Assembly (NCBI RefSeq): GCF_031755915.1 | Contig: NC_083387.1 | Location: forward strand, 1,082,501-1,146,500 | DNA: 64,000 bases | Reading direction: 5' to 3' | DNA from: Ziziphus jujuba | Taxonomy: Eukaryota > Streptophyta > Magnoliopsida > Rosales > Rhamnaceae | Part shown: in pieces, positions 25,227 to 35,992 of the stretch | Layout of the letters: every line of letters begins with the position of its first letter | How positions within the stretch are numbered: the stretch's first letter is position 1 | Program-made: the position numbers and the translations under genes | The notes under the pieces: model-generated | Database searches by the model: none | Seen by the model: only the letters and a program-made list of their open reading frames with translations | What the model was told of the DNA's origin: nothing

Positions 25227-25247
25227 AAGGTCTTACAAGGTCAAGAA
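25227..25247 (-). ncRNA. tasiR-ARF (21-nt siRNA, about register 5'D8(+))
   Basis: The minus strand begins TTCTTGACCTTGTAAGACC and matches the canonical land-plant tasiR-ARF over all 21 positions as I recall it. It lies 148 bases from the predicted cleavage point, one base from an exact multiple of 21. Known targets are the ARF2/3/4 mRNAs. Confidence 0.93.
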
Positions 25248-25392
25248 ACAAATAAAATAACTATATTAGTTAATGAATAATTTTTTATATATATTTTTAA
25301 TAATTAATTAAGTATAAAGAAACAAATAAAATAACTATATTAGTTAATGAATAATTTTTTATATATATTTTTAATAATTAATTAAGTATAAA
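25243..25392. repeat. 74-bp tandem duplication inside the TAS3 locus
   Basis: The unit starting aagaaacaaataaaataac at 25243 recurs at 25317 with no difference that I can see through agtataaa. The two units are 25243-25316 and 25317-25390. The left edge overlaps the first five bases of tasiR-ARF (transcript sense), and the duplication lies between it and the 5' miR390 site, lengthening the spacer. Confidence 0.95.
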
Positions 25393-25440
25393 TATATGAT
25401 ATAAGTAGTATGTAGAATAATATATATATATATATATATA

Positions 25441-25461
25441 AAGCTCAGGTAGGATAGCACC
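25441..25461 (-). promoter_or_regulatory. TAS3 5' miR390 target site (predicted non-cleaved)
   Basis: The plus strand equals miR390 at 18 of 21 positions. It differs only at miR390 position 10 (a mismatch in the duplex), position 11 and position 19 (both G:U wobbles). Central mismatch at 10/11 is the hallmark of the TAS3 5' site, which binds AGO7-miR390 without being cut. Confidence 0.93.
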
Positions 25462-25623
25462 CACATTAAGGAGAAAAATATCCTTGTATTGCTGCTGTAA
25501 AGCTAGTGATCAAGTTATGATCCATAACCTTATTCTTATGTGTGGTAGATTCCAAATGGCACTGCATAATTAACCATGGTGGTATTGCTTGTAACAATAC
25601 AACCATCATCAGACAGCCTCAGC

Positions 25624-25704
25624 CTGCAATACATATATATATAGGATAGGGTTAGATATACAGGATAAGACACCTCCAAAAAAAAAAAAGAAAAACTTAA
25701 TTAC

Positions 25705-25771
<67 letters not shown>

Positions 25772-25854
25772 TGAAATTCAAGCAAATTGCGTTTGAACAA
25801 TAATAATAGTCTAGGAAAATTATAGTCTAGTTTGAAGGGGCATGGCATACGTAC
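25624..25854 (-). other. Predicted intron in the TAS3 primary transcript
   Basis: On the minus strand the donor is AAAG|GTACGT (exon ends at 25855) and the acceptor is TATTGCAG|GCTGAG (exon resumes at 25623). The intron holds compound TC and TA microsatellites. The splice sites are good by eye but unproven. Confidence 0.55.
25739..25769. repeat. (TA)n(GA)n microsatellite in the TAS3 intron
   Basis: A TA run from about 25720 leads into about 30 bases of GA. Confidence 0.9.
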
Positions 25855-25914
25855 CTTTGATGAAGTTGATCTTTGCTCTAAATTCGCTTGAATGCCTGTT
25901 GTTATTCTCTATTT

Positions 25915-25915
<1 letters not shown>

Positions 25916-25952
<37 letters not shown>
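25916..25952. repeat. (GA)n microsatellite near the presumed TAS3 5' end
   Basis: About 36 bases of GA. On the TAS3 strand it is a CT-rich tract of the kind common in plant 5' leaders. Confidence 0.9.
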
Positions 25953-25960
25953 CAAAGAAG

Positions 25961-26634
25961 ATGTTATGACATTGAGTAAGTGTGGGAGGAGCCGCTACAG
26001 CCTACAGAGTGCATTGGCTTTTGAAGGGAAGGATTTCGGATCGCAACTAGTGGGCCGTCCGGTGGACCTTCTTACTCTCACAACAACATGTTTTAAGCCC
26101 ACATCTCGTACGTCAGAGACCATTGCATTTACCCCCTAAACCTGTTGTCGTTTTTTATTATTATTATTAATTTTTAATTTGTGTGGCTAAAACTAAATAT
26201 TATTAAATAAAATTATAGCACGTTGATGATGTCGTTTGGAGGATTGGTTGCCACGTACTTCAGCTTGCTGTTCTTCTCACTTTTCACTAACCCGTGACCA
26301 GTTATCAGGTATAGTTTTGTCACCCGCGGGTAACACAATCAGGAGCCAGCTCAGTCTTCTGCTCAAATCTTTCGCGCTCGAAAAGCCCTAACTCAACCGA
26401 TTCAATCCCGCTTCGCTCGAGAATCGAATCGGAATTGACAGTGAAAACCTCCAAATCTGAATGGTTCTGAACCTGAAATCCGAGCCAGCTAAACCCTGAT
26501 GATTTTCAATCGCTTTAAATTTGAATTCTTCTCGAACAAAAAGTCCAGGGGAAGTAGGAATTAGAAAACAAACCCTAGATATATATATATATATTTATTT
26601 TTTTTTTGTTTTTTTGTTTTGGGGGGGAATTACA
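25961..26634. other. Region between TAS3 and SWC4; probable divergent promoter
   Basis: TAS3 runs leftward and SWC4 rightward from here. The right half (from about 26330) is less AT-rich and looks like the SWC4 5' UTR. It carries a perfect AAACCCTAG telo-box at 26570-26578, a motif common upstream of growth and translation genes. No coding frame is supported. Confidence 0.5.
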
Positions 26635-29600
26635 ATGGATGCGAAGGACATCCTGGGTTTGCCCAAAAACGTTCATCCTTTAACGCAAGAGAAGAAGTCT
26701 AGGCCACAGAAGGACTCTCAGAGAAAACCAGATGGCATTTCGAGGGAGGTTGGTTTTTGTGTGTATTCACTTATAAGAGTGTGATTTTGTTTTGGGGGTT
26801 TTTTAAACTGTGTATATGCGAATTAAATTAACATTCTGTTCGCTTCTGAATTTCAGGTTTATGCTCTTACAGGTGGTGTGCCTCCTCTTATGCCCTCGGT
26901 CGACACGTCCCAATTGAAAAAAAGGCCTCCAACTGATGAGAAGGTTTAATGTTTCTTCATCTTTACTTGTATTTATATATATATATATATAATTTTTTTT
27001 TTTTAAACTCTTTTTAATGTTTTTTCTTATTGAATTTTCTACATGTCAGTGTTGTACTGTATCTCTGCGTAGTTCTACTAAGAAGAAATTTTAATTTCTT
27101 CTCTTTCAGGTCACTTGGCAGTGGCTTCCTTTTACGAATTCGGCTAGAAAAGATAACTTGCAGCTTTACCACTGGGTATGCTTGCTATGTTTTTGGAAGA
27201 ATTCTTTCTGAACAGTGTGGATTGCTAGGTTGCTGTGTTAAAGGTTTGATTTTTTTGTTTTTTTTTTTTCACTCTTAATCTGCAGGTTAGGGTTGTAAAT
27301 GGTGTGCCTCCGACGGGTGACTATTCCTTTGCCAAGTATAACAAGGTAAGTAACTAACTCTGTTTTCTGCCTTCCTTATGAATCTAATGCTTCACCTTTT
27401 GATTCATTTTGTAATATCTTACAATTTTTCCTCTTTTGCAGTCAGTGGATGTTGTGAGATACACGGACGAAGAGTATGAGAAATTTTTGACTGATCCTGT
27501 AGGTATCAATTCAAGATTTCATCTGTATAATTTTATCTATTTAGGTAACATATATATATATATATATATTGCAGAATAAAATAAGTAGAAATTCTTTTTG
27601 TGATTTAAATGTTCATACATCATCGGACATAAATCTGTCTGCTTTCATGCATCATTGGATTTTACCTATTTTCACAGTTACATTAATATGGGAGTTTACA
27701 TTTCATGGAAAATTGTGGATTGATACTTTATTCTATTTGCTTATATTTCCTTCTTTGTTAGATGTGGACCAAGGATGAGACAGATCAATTGTTTGACTTT
27801 TGTGAACGGTTTGATCTCCGGTTCATTGTGATAGCTGACAGGTTTCCATCATCTCGGACTGTGGAGGAGTTGAAAGATCGTTATTACAGTGGTATTCCTA
27901 TATGCTTTAGCAACATTTCTTTCTCACTGTTTGGCTCAATCTCTTGTTTACATTATCAGTTCAGTTAACTTCTTTGCCTTTCTGCATCATATAAATTTGT
28001 CATGTCCTTACAATTATTATTGTGTCACTATTTCTTTGCAGTTTCCCGGGCCATATTAGTTGCTAGAGCTCCATCTCCTGGAGACGTTTCAGGGAACCCT
28101 CTTGTCAAGGTAAGGTATCTATTTGAGGGTATATTTACTTGAATATGATCATTATCTGCACTTATGTGATGATTTTCCATTAATGTGTCTGATATCTTAT
28201 TTTTTCAGCTCTGCTTTATTAGATGATTGCTTTATTGAGGATTCTGATGTCTTATTTTTTGAGCTCTCCTCCTTGGTTTAGGAACCTTACAATGTTTCAC
28301 AAGAAAGAGAGCGCAAGCGAGCATTGTCCATGGTCCTCTCTCAAACAAAGCAGCAAGAGCGGAAAGATGCTGAGGTTTGATTTCATCCATGAAGCTATTG
28401 ACATTTGAGTTGTGTATAAGGTCCTTTGGATGTTGATATAGAATGGGCATATGAAGTGAAAGAAATATAATTTCTTTAGTTAAAACATTATTCACTTTCT
28501 CAGGTTATTGCTGAAGCAAAAAGGATAACAGAGTCACGAATGGTTGCACAGGTAAGTTTACAAAGGGATGCAAGTATACTTTGTTTTTATTAACTGGGAT
28601 TCTGGTGATGTTCATAATTGTCTTGTTTCGGTTGCATTAGGGGATATGCTTCTTTACGCCTTTTTTATTGATGGATTTTGATTACCTAAAAATGAGCTTT
28701 GTCGGTGGGAAAGTTGGGATTTTTGCTGGTATAGACTCCTATAGGGTACATTTCCTGATGGAATTTTCATGTGTGTGGAAAGTGGGATCATAAAAAGGCT
28801 TTATGAATGCATGTCTTACCATGTTTATGTTATGGATTTCTGCACTTTCAGAGTGCTGACGAGCCAGAGCTGCCTGTTGCATCAAACTCTGGTCTAGAAA
28901 ATGCTGAAAAGGCTATTGTTCTGGGTGATAATGTGTCACCTTCATCGAATGCTCAGCTTCCATCTGCAGCAGTTTCACCTTCAACATTAATAGCAGACAA
29001 TGCCTTGACTCTAGCTTCTCTTCGCATGGTATGTCCCATAGTTGGCTTTTGCCATGTATATTCTGTATATGATGTGTGATGTCACATGCATACCTATATA
29101 TTTGTGTCAAGAAGAGGATATTATGATTCCTTCTTATTCTATGCATTTAGTAAATAAAAATTTTGAACTGGATGCTGCCTTCCCATGAAATTATTCACTT
29201 CAGAGTTATTTCAGCAAATGCGTTTGAGAGAGTTGCCTGACTGATTTAGAAAATTTACAGCTTCGGGTGTACTTGAGGACATATGCACTTGACCAAATGA
29301 TACAAGCTGCAAGCTCCTCTGCTGGGCTTCGGACTATCAAGCGAGTTGAGCAAACTTTGCAAGATCTTGGGGTTTGTACATGCCTATTGAACTATCAATT
29401 CCGTTTTGATACTTGTTTTTCTTGTCTCATCTTGCATTTTTGGATATAATGTTAACGATGAGAGGAGATGCTGAATTTTTCTTTACAACTATCCCAGTGG
29501 TCAAACTCTCACTCTTTCTTATTTTAAAGTACATCTGATGAAGTGAATTCATTTTAGTCTCATGAGCCACAACCCTTTTGCGCATCTTCATAATACATGT

Positions 29601-30488
29601 GGCTAGATATTTAGTTTCTGTATGGTGCACTGTAATGTACCCTATTAGATTATTAGGTAATGCTTTTCCATAGTTTTGAAAAACACAGTTATCACTTTTG
29701 CTTTTTTTGTGGCATACCTTTTAAATACTTCTCACATACATTACCTTAAAAATGTGTTTAAATAGAACCTCAATCATTACAGGTTAATCTAAAACCAAGG
29801 GTTCCAACAAAGGCCGTTTGTTCTGAGCATCTTGAATTAAGAAAAGAAATACTGACACTACTGAATCTTCAGAAACAGGTAATATACATAGGGAACTTAT
29901 TTTATTATCCCTAAGCCATTTTAATATAGAAGTATGTGCTCCATCTCTAACATTGTAACTTACATTTTTGGTTATCAGTTGCAATACAAGGAGGCAGAAG
30001 GTTCATCTTTTCGTGATAGCCCCTATGAAACACCAGGCACACCTAAGGTCAGTGTCCTTATTGATATAATAGGCTTTTAAGTATGTTAGGATGCCAATAG
30101 TACTTCAAGAAAGTTTGTCTTTCGCTATTAACTGTGTGGATGTTATCTTATGGATCAGGATCGGATGTTTATTCCTGACTCAATGAGTTTTGGAGGTACT
30201 CTATCAAGTAAAATTGAACGTTTATATCTTGCAGTATGTTTGTTTGTCTATTGAAGTCATATGTTTCCTTGATTGTCAGGGGAGAGGGTTGGTAAAAGGG
30301 ATCAGAAACGCAAGGTACATACCCATTTCCTTTAAAGCATGGTCTCTGTTTTTGATAAACCTTTACAGAGAGCAGTTCACTGATTATATATTATTTTATC
30401 TCTCCAGGCTCCTGGGAGGTTGACAGAAGCTCCTTCATCACCCGCACAGTCTAAAAGGCCTAGAAAGTTAAAGGCATCAGATCTATAG
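26635..30488 (+). CDS. SWC4: SWR1-complex subunit SWC4 (DMAP1/EAF2 homologue)
   Basis: Sixteen exons: 26635-26748, 26857-26943, 27110-27175, 27286-27345, 27442-27498, 27762-27891, 28042-28109, 28282-28374, 28504-28551, 28852-29028, 29261-29371, 29783-29878, 29979-30047, 30159-30195, 30280-30314, 30408-30488. The product is 442 residues, close to the Arabidopsis protein. SWC4 is a shared nuclear subunit of the SWR1 remodeler, which deposits H2A.Z, and of the NuA4 acetyltransferase; it helps recruit them to AT-rich promoter DNA. The SANT/Myb-like domain begins near residue 129 ([21 protein letters not shown]), preceded by the conserved [13 protein letters not shown]. The C-terminal half carries the DMAP1-type region ([35 protein letters not shown]) and ends in basic [11 protein letters not shown]. 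All introns are GT-AG. A 3' UTR intron (30497-30578) starts 8 bases after the stop. Confidence 0.95.
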
Positions 30489-31445
30489 TTCCAGGGGTAA
30501 GAATGCAAATAAAGGTTTGAGAGCTTTCAATCAGGGAAACATTTACTCGGTATAATTCTGCCCAATTTGGCTATACAGGTTTGTGAATCCTCTGAAGAAG
30601 TTGGTGAGAAAGCAAGTTCTGAGTGTAGCGATTCTGGTGGCAGCCCAAGTTTGCACCTGCTTTGAGGAATCATAGTCAACCATCTTTATGATCAAATTAA
30701 AAAGCTGAAGCTAGGATGCTGCTGGTTAGATCAAAAGTCATCGAATGATGAATATTTGTTAGAAATCATTCATGCTGTATTTATGTATTAATGAATATTT
30801 AAGAATTCAATTTACCTTCGCTCGCCGATGTCTTGCTTGTGCCATTCTCAACTTGGTAAATTTTAGGTGTTAAAACTGGTTTTAATTGACACTTAAAAAT
30901 TGAATTACAAAAGGTGGGGAATTAATTTAAGATTAAGATGGTTTATGGACCATGCTGATATATACATAAAAATGAGCGACTTGTAAGGTTAAAGGACCTG
31001 AAGAAGTAGACAATTTTTTCCTTGTGTTTCCTTTGGCATGTAGGATATTTAGATGCCAGTCTGTACCCAAACAAAACGAATATAATGTGTGGTTGGGAAA
31101 ATCAGTTTTGAAGTCAAAAAATGGAAGACATTTAGTCAAAGACTCATGGTGTCTGGTATCTGGAGGAAGATATAATCGCTGCCCTTGGTTGAAGTTGAAT
31201 AACTCGATCCCCGCGTGATCAAAATAACATTTATAATTACTAACAAAACCAGAAAAGAAAAAATTGAAAAAAATAAGCAAATAAATTTAGTCGTGGTGTC
31301 TGAATTTCTGGATGTGAGTGAGGAAATCGGGAAAGAAACCATGCATGCCCTCGTTTTATCGGGTTTCTTCTCCTTACTTCACAAACGTCATGAGCACACG
31401 CACACCGCAAAGTACAGAGTATTCGAGGCGAAACGACGATGCAGC
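30489..31445 (+). other. SWC4 3' UTR with an intron, then the upstream region of the Insig-like gene
   Basis: After the stop at 30488 the sequence reads CCAGGG|GTAAGA, and an acceptor CTATACAG is found at 30571-30578, so an intron of 82 bases probably interrupts the 3' UTR. The SWC4 transcript probably ends near 30800. No other gene is supported before 31446. Confidence 0.6.
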
Positions 31446-32586
31446 ATGAAAAAGAAGAGCACATCATCAAGAAGCCTCAGAAGCAGGTGGCCTTCCATCG
31501 CACTTTCACTTTTTGGTTCGGGTTTCTTCTTGGGTCCTCTGGTTGATGGAATTCACTCAAGAGTACATCTTGTGGAGTATCAAAATGGCTCCATCAATAT
31601 CGGTCCTCTTCACACAAACATCTGGGTATAATTCAGTTTCTAAGAATCAATCTTCCAAGTTCTTTCTCTCTCTCTCTCTCTCTTGAAATACATAATGTTG
31701 ATGATGGTTGATAGGTCCCTTTTTTGCTTGGTTCGTTTTACTGTACTGTTGGGTTGCTTCAACTCTTCCTGGATGAAAGGGCCTCTTCAAAAATTCCAAG
31801 AGGAATCCAAGAGAAAACGGCTGTTTCATTCATGTCAGTGATCCCCCTTATCTCAGTTAGTCTTAATTCTACTAATTGGTTTCTTTTCAAAATAATTTCT
31901 TGACCAAATATAAATGTCAGATTTTAAACAGTTATACAGAAATACATTAAGAGTTGTCCAAATGCTTTAAACGGAAATGTGCTTGTTGAGGATGCCATTT
32001 ACATTTCTATGTTCAACGCAGAGCACTTGTGCTATTTATAGAATTGAGCGCTGAAATGTACAAAGCAGGAGTCGCAGATAATATTGAAGCCTATATATTA
32101 TTTGCAGCAGCAGAGTCCGTATGGTTATCCCTTGACAGGACTTGGCTAGGTTTCACCCTAGCATCCATCGTTGGCCTTGGTTGTCCGCTGGCTGAGATTC
32201 CCATGATGAAGTAAGGATGATTTCTTTGTTCCTAATAGATTCTTCACTAATCAACTCTTGTGCTGAATTAGATGTTAATGATGGGTCTATTTGATGCTAA
32301 CATTCAGGTTCTTCCACCTTTGGTACTACCCACAAGCAAACATTGAAATCTTTGGTCAGGTGATTGACAACTACGAAAATCAATCCTTGAATGTCGTCAA
32401 GGAGGCTTTTGTTAAACCCTTTTCGTTCTCCTGAGAAATTTTTGTTCCTATTGCATGCAGGGATTAGTCAGTTGGACAATCACTTGCTACTTTGTCTACA
32501 CGATATTTTTGGTTAACTTATCAAGGTGGCTTAATTCAATCATGGCAGCTGATAATGGTAACAATGATTATTCTTTAGATAAATAG
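31446..32586 (+). CDS. Insig-like six-helix membrane protein
   Basis: Five exons: 31446-31625, 31715-31833, 32022-32210, 32308-32359, 32461-32586; 221 residues. I count six hydrophobic segments, beginning [60 protein letters not shown] and [16 protein letters not shown]. Two landmarks resemble animal Insig proteins: [18 protein letters not shown] (compare WWVPPCCG..GLLYPCID) and [13 protein letters not shown] (compare LWWTFDRSRSGF). Animal Insigs are ER proteins that retain SCAP and target HMG-CoA reductase for degradation; the plant role is not known to me. From memory, Arabidopsis At4g01935, beside NFU1, carries an insulin-induced-protein annotation. The start is uncertain: an in-frame ATG at 31341 would add 35 hydrophilic residues. 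The gene converges on NFU, with 417 bases between stop codons. Confidence 0.75.
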
Positions 32587-33003
32587 TCCAAGAATTGTTC
32601 CATGTCTAGTGCCGAATCCAAAATATAGTCGGAGCGTACAGTATCCCACAATATCATTCTCTTGTAAACTTAGATTAAAGGTTGTTTCCTAGATTTAAGA
32701 ACATTTGTTGTAAACATCCTAGGGTTCATGAAAATCTATGTTCTGCTGTACACATTATGTAAATTTTTATTTCTAAGAAATGAATTCATGCATGTATATT
32801 TGTCCAACAAGTATTTAACAGCGGAAAGAAAACCAAAAAAAAAATAAAAAATAAATGAAATCATTTAAAATTGAAGAATCATCTAAATATTTTATAACCA
32901 ATCTTTCATCAACCGAGAAATAAATGATGTTGATCAACTGTATATTGTGAATCTTACAAGGTATTATCTAGATATAAGACGTCTACATGCATGAGAGAGC
33001 AAC
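32587..33003. other. Convergent intergenic gap between the Insig-like gene and NFU
   Basis: This AT-rich stretch must hold both 3' UTRs and polyadenylation signals. I see nothing else in it. Confidence 0.6.
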
Positions 33004-34683
33004 CTATTGTGTAAAAACAACATTCTGAATATCTGGGAACCTCTCCTTGATTGCAGCTTTGATTCCTGATCCAATCGACTCGGGCCCCAAATATTTCACA
33101 AAGCAATCCCCGCCTTCAACAGATAATACTTGCACACTTCCACCGTAGTTCTTTATTGCTGGTCTCAAAATGTCAAGATGGCCATTCACCGCCTGCAGTT
33201 ACAGTATTTAAGATGATACAAGGTCAAGTTCAACTCATTGCCTTTCGTTTTCTCTCCTTATATCAGAGCATGCTTAGGAATTAGGAAACTCACCTCAGCA
33301 GTTGTCTCCTTTTGTTCCTCCTCCTCCACTTGCCGAATATCCTTGACTGCATCCCCAAACTTTTCCTTCAGCACACGTTCAATCCCCATCTTCATGGTAG
33401 TTGTCGAGCTGGGACAGCTCCCGCAAGCTCCTGTGTGATTTATTTATTTATTTTTTTTTTCCAATGCCAGCAATTTCTCAGCACAAGAATGCTATTTTTC
33501 ATTTTTATACAAAATATCATCATCATCATCATCATCATATTAAAAGTTCCACTTGTTTTCAGTTTTTTCCCTTTCTCACTTCCATTTTAGCACCTCATCA
33601 TTCAAAATCATGCAAGTGTTAAAGAAATGCAGGGGAAGAGCAATGCTTGTCGCAGGAGCTAATAATGGTGCAACCATTATCGTACAGGACTAGAAACCAA
33701 AATATAAATGAACAGATAATGGTTTTAGACTCATATCAGCTTGTCTGACGATTTACCATCTAAGACAATTTGCATAGAAATAGGGATCACAAACATTTAT
33801 CAATTTAAATCCGTTAGCAAAAGCTTAAAAGTTCACCTAATATATTGTTTTCATCGAATCATAAGATATCTAAGAAAATTAATGACTTTTAGCAGCAATC
33901 AAATACCGCAAGAACAGAATAGATGGGCATCTGTATTACGATAGTTGTCTTTATTGCTCCAAAACCTATATGTGGAAATCCTGCTGTTAAAAGATTTAAA
34001 ACTTAGTTCATTTTAACTGTGGTTGAAGATATGGGGCAGATGTGCTGAAATTACCAGCTTTGCTTAATGATCTCCAATGTTTAACACATTTTTCTTGCCC
34101 TTTTCAACTGAATATCAATAAAAAATAAACAATCAGCCTGCAGATATCCAAGGAATTACTCATATGATATTTGTAATTCCGAACCATGTTTTTTCCTATT
34201 AATTTTGAAACAGAAGGACCAAACTTTAAACAACCACATAGTTGCTTGAATAGGCTCCAAAATACAGCAACAACAAAATCCAAATATAAAAAGAATCGAA
34301 ACCATAATAAAATCGAAAAGAAAGAAAAACAAAAAGCCAGACACACCTTGGAGTTTGAGAGAAACGACACCTTCTTCGACTGAAACAACGTCGACGTTCC
34401 CGCCATCAGCAATGAGATAAGGCCGGGCGTCCTCGAGAACCAAGTCAACGTTTCGAGCAGTGAGTTCAAAAGTCTGAGCAGAATAGAGTCCCGGCGAAGA
34501 AGAGCCAGTGGGTGCGGATGAGGGGTTCGAAGCGTTAATGGCCGTTTTCAAGAAGATCGTTTTTTGACAAGTTAAACCGAGTTGTTTTGGAGACAGGAAC
34601 TGTGGGTATTGGTGGGTTTTACCTCCGATGTTTTGAGAGGGTGTTGGAGTTTTTGTCAATCCGGTGGCTGTTAGAGACGCCAT
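33004..34683 (-). CDS. Plastid NifU-like iron-sulfur scaffold protein (NFU1/2/3 type)
   Basis: Three exons in transcript order: 34683-34347, 33430-33294 and 33192-33004; 220 residues. Residues 1 to about 60 are Ser/Thr-rich and read as a plastid transit peptide. The first NifU C-terminal-type domain (about 72-150) contains LEDARPYLIADGGNVDVV and the cluster-binding CGSC (Cys115 and Cys118), which holds a bridging [4Fe-4S] or [2Fe-2S] cluster between monomers. The second domain (about 160-218, AVNGHLDILRPAIKNYGG) lacks cysteines, the standard layout of plastid NFU1-3. These proteins pass Fe-S clusters to photosystem I and stromal enzymes through the SUF pathway. Recalled synteny (At4g01940 beside GPAT3) favours NFU1, but the sequence alone does not separate the three. 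Confidence 0.92.
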
Positions 34684-35992
34684 GCTCGCACTAACAACTT
34701 GGATAATCGGAGATGGAAGTCCGAAATTAAAGGGCCGTGAGATTGTGGGTAAACTTTGTCATTTCAAAAAGTTCAGGGGTCCTGAGGAGTCAATTGTGGA
34801 TATGGTCTGAGAAAATTTTAAGTCATAATAAGTGATGACTTTTATAAAATTATCCTCAATAAAACAAAAAAAAAAAAATGGTACTTTTTTTTTTCAATTA
34901 AATTATATAAAACTTATTTATTTCGCTTGTTTTTTAATATTAACTAATGATAATTAAAATTTATTAAAAATATGAATTACTTATAAATACGAAGGAAGGA
35001 AACCCAAAAAAAAAAAAAAAATTATTAAAATCAGTAAATTTTCAACATATATTTCATTTGATGTTTATATGTTTACTTTTAAATTTTATAGTTAATTAAA
35101 ATATTTAATTACTGCAAACTAAAGTTAACAAACAATTGAACTAAACAAATTTCATTCAAATTAACATAAAAAAAAAACAATTTAACAAATAATAAAAAAT
35201 TATCTATTAAAATTGTGCTACTATTAGATTTAGACAAAATGTGTATACATTTATATTAAACGATTTTCTTTTGCAGCAATATACATTAAATTAAATTGAT
35301 TAAAAAAAATTGCATTGACTAAATATGTCATTTTTCACTACAGAAAGAAAGAAATTTTGAAAGATGAGAAGGCAAAGATATGGTCCTAGTAGCCCATAAA
35401 AACACAACCATAACACACGGATTAGTTCAGAACACATTGAGCAAAAGACCAAAACTTAAACTTAGAGACGAAACGGATGCATTATTTGGAATCCAACGGA
35501 TAAACTAGGAAGGGTGGACGAGAACAGTGAGCTTCATCGGAATTATCGAACATATTTGAATGAATCAAACAATTTCGTTTTCGAGAAGATTTGAGATTTG
35601 CCAAAAAAGTAAAATAATTTCTTATTTAATTATTTTTAGAAGAAAAATAAATTATTTGACTAAAGAAAAAGAATGGCAGTGATGATTTAGTACAGATATA
35701 TATATATATATATATATATGCTTCTACTATAATAGGCAGTAGCTACATAGACGATGAAAATAGGCGTTGGTTGGTCAGCAAATCTGAGGCAAGACTTAAG
35801 AGAGTGAGGAGTGAGGACCAGCCCAATCAAAACTAAAAATGAAAAGGGCAAAAATCCAACCGGATAAAAAACTAGGCTTTTATCTTTAAGACACCACAAA
35901 AATGCTGTAAATAGTGGTTTGACCGTAAATAGTGGGCAAAAAAACCCACCACGACCTTAGGGTTTCTCTGCACAAACAAACCCCCTAAAGTA
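34684..35992. other. Divergent intergenic region between NFU and the DUF724 gene
   Basis: The two genes face away from each other across about 1.3 kb. The middle (34840-35350) is very AT-rich. A TA microsatellite lies at about 35697-35720. A perfect telo-box in reverse orientation (TTAGGGTTT, 35957-35965) sits about 30 bases upstream of the DUF724 ATG. No gene is supported. Confidence 0.6.

Larger units (their letters stand above)
25069..25960 (-). ncRNA. TAS3: TAS3 trans-acting siRNA precursor (tasiR-ARF locus)
   Basis: On the minus strand the order is a 5' miR390 site (25461-25441), tasiR-ARF (25247-25227) and a 3' miR390 site (25089-25069). This is the two-hit TAS3 architecture. miR390 loaded in AGO7 cleaves the 3' site; RDR6 and DCL4 then make 21-nt phased siRNAs running 5' from the cut, and tasiR-ARF silences ARF2, ARF3 and ARF4. 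If cleavage falls between miR390 positions 10 and 11 (between 25078 and 25079), the eighth 21-nt register is 25226-25246, one base from the observed tasiR-ARF. A spliceable upstream intron (25624-25854) supports a capped Pol II transcript. No conserved long ORF exists. The 5' and 3' ends are not visible; I drew the 5' end at a CT-rich leader near 25950 and the lower end at the 3' site, though the transcript surely continues below 25069. Confidence 0.93.

Noticed and set aside
25052..25255. Plus-strand 67-codon frame across the miR390 site and tasiR-ARF
   Set aside because: It lies antisense to the TAS3 transcript and has no homology that I recognise.
25609..25848. Minus-strand open frame of 79 codons rich in Ser-Leu and Tyr-Ile
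   Set aside because: It is produced by the CT and TA microsatellites inside the predicted TAS3 intron and has no conserved protein features.
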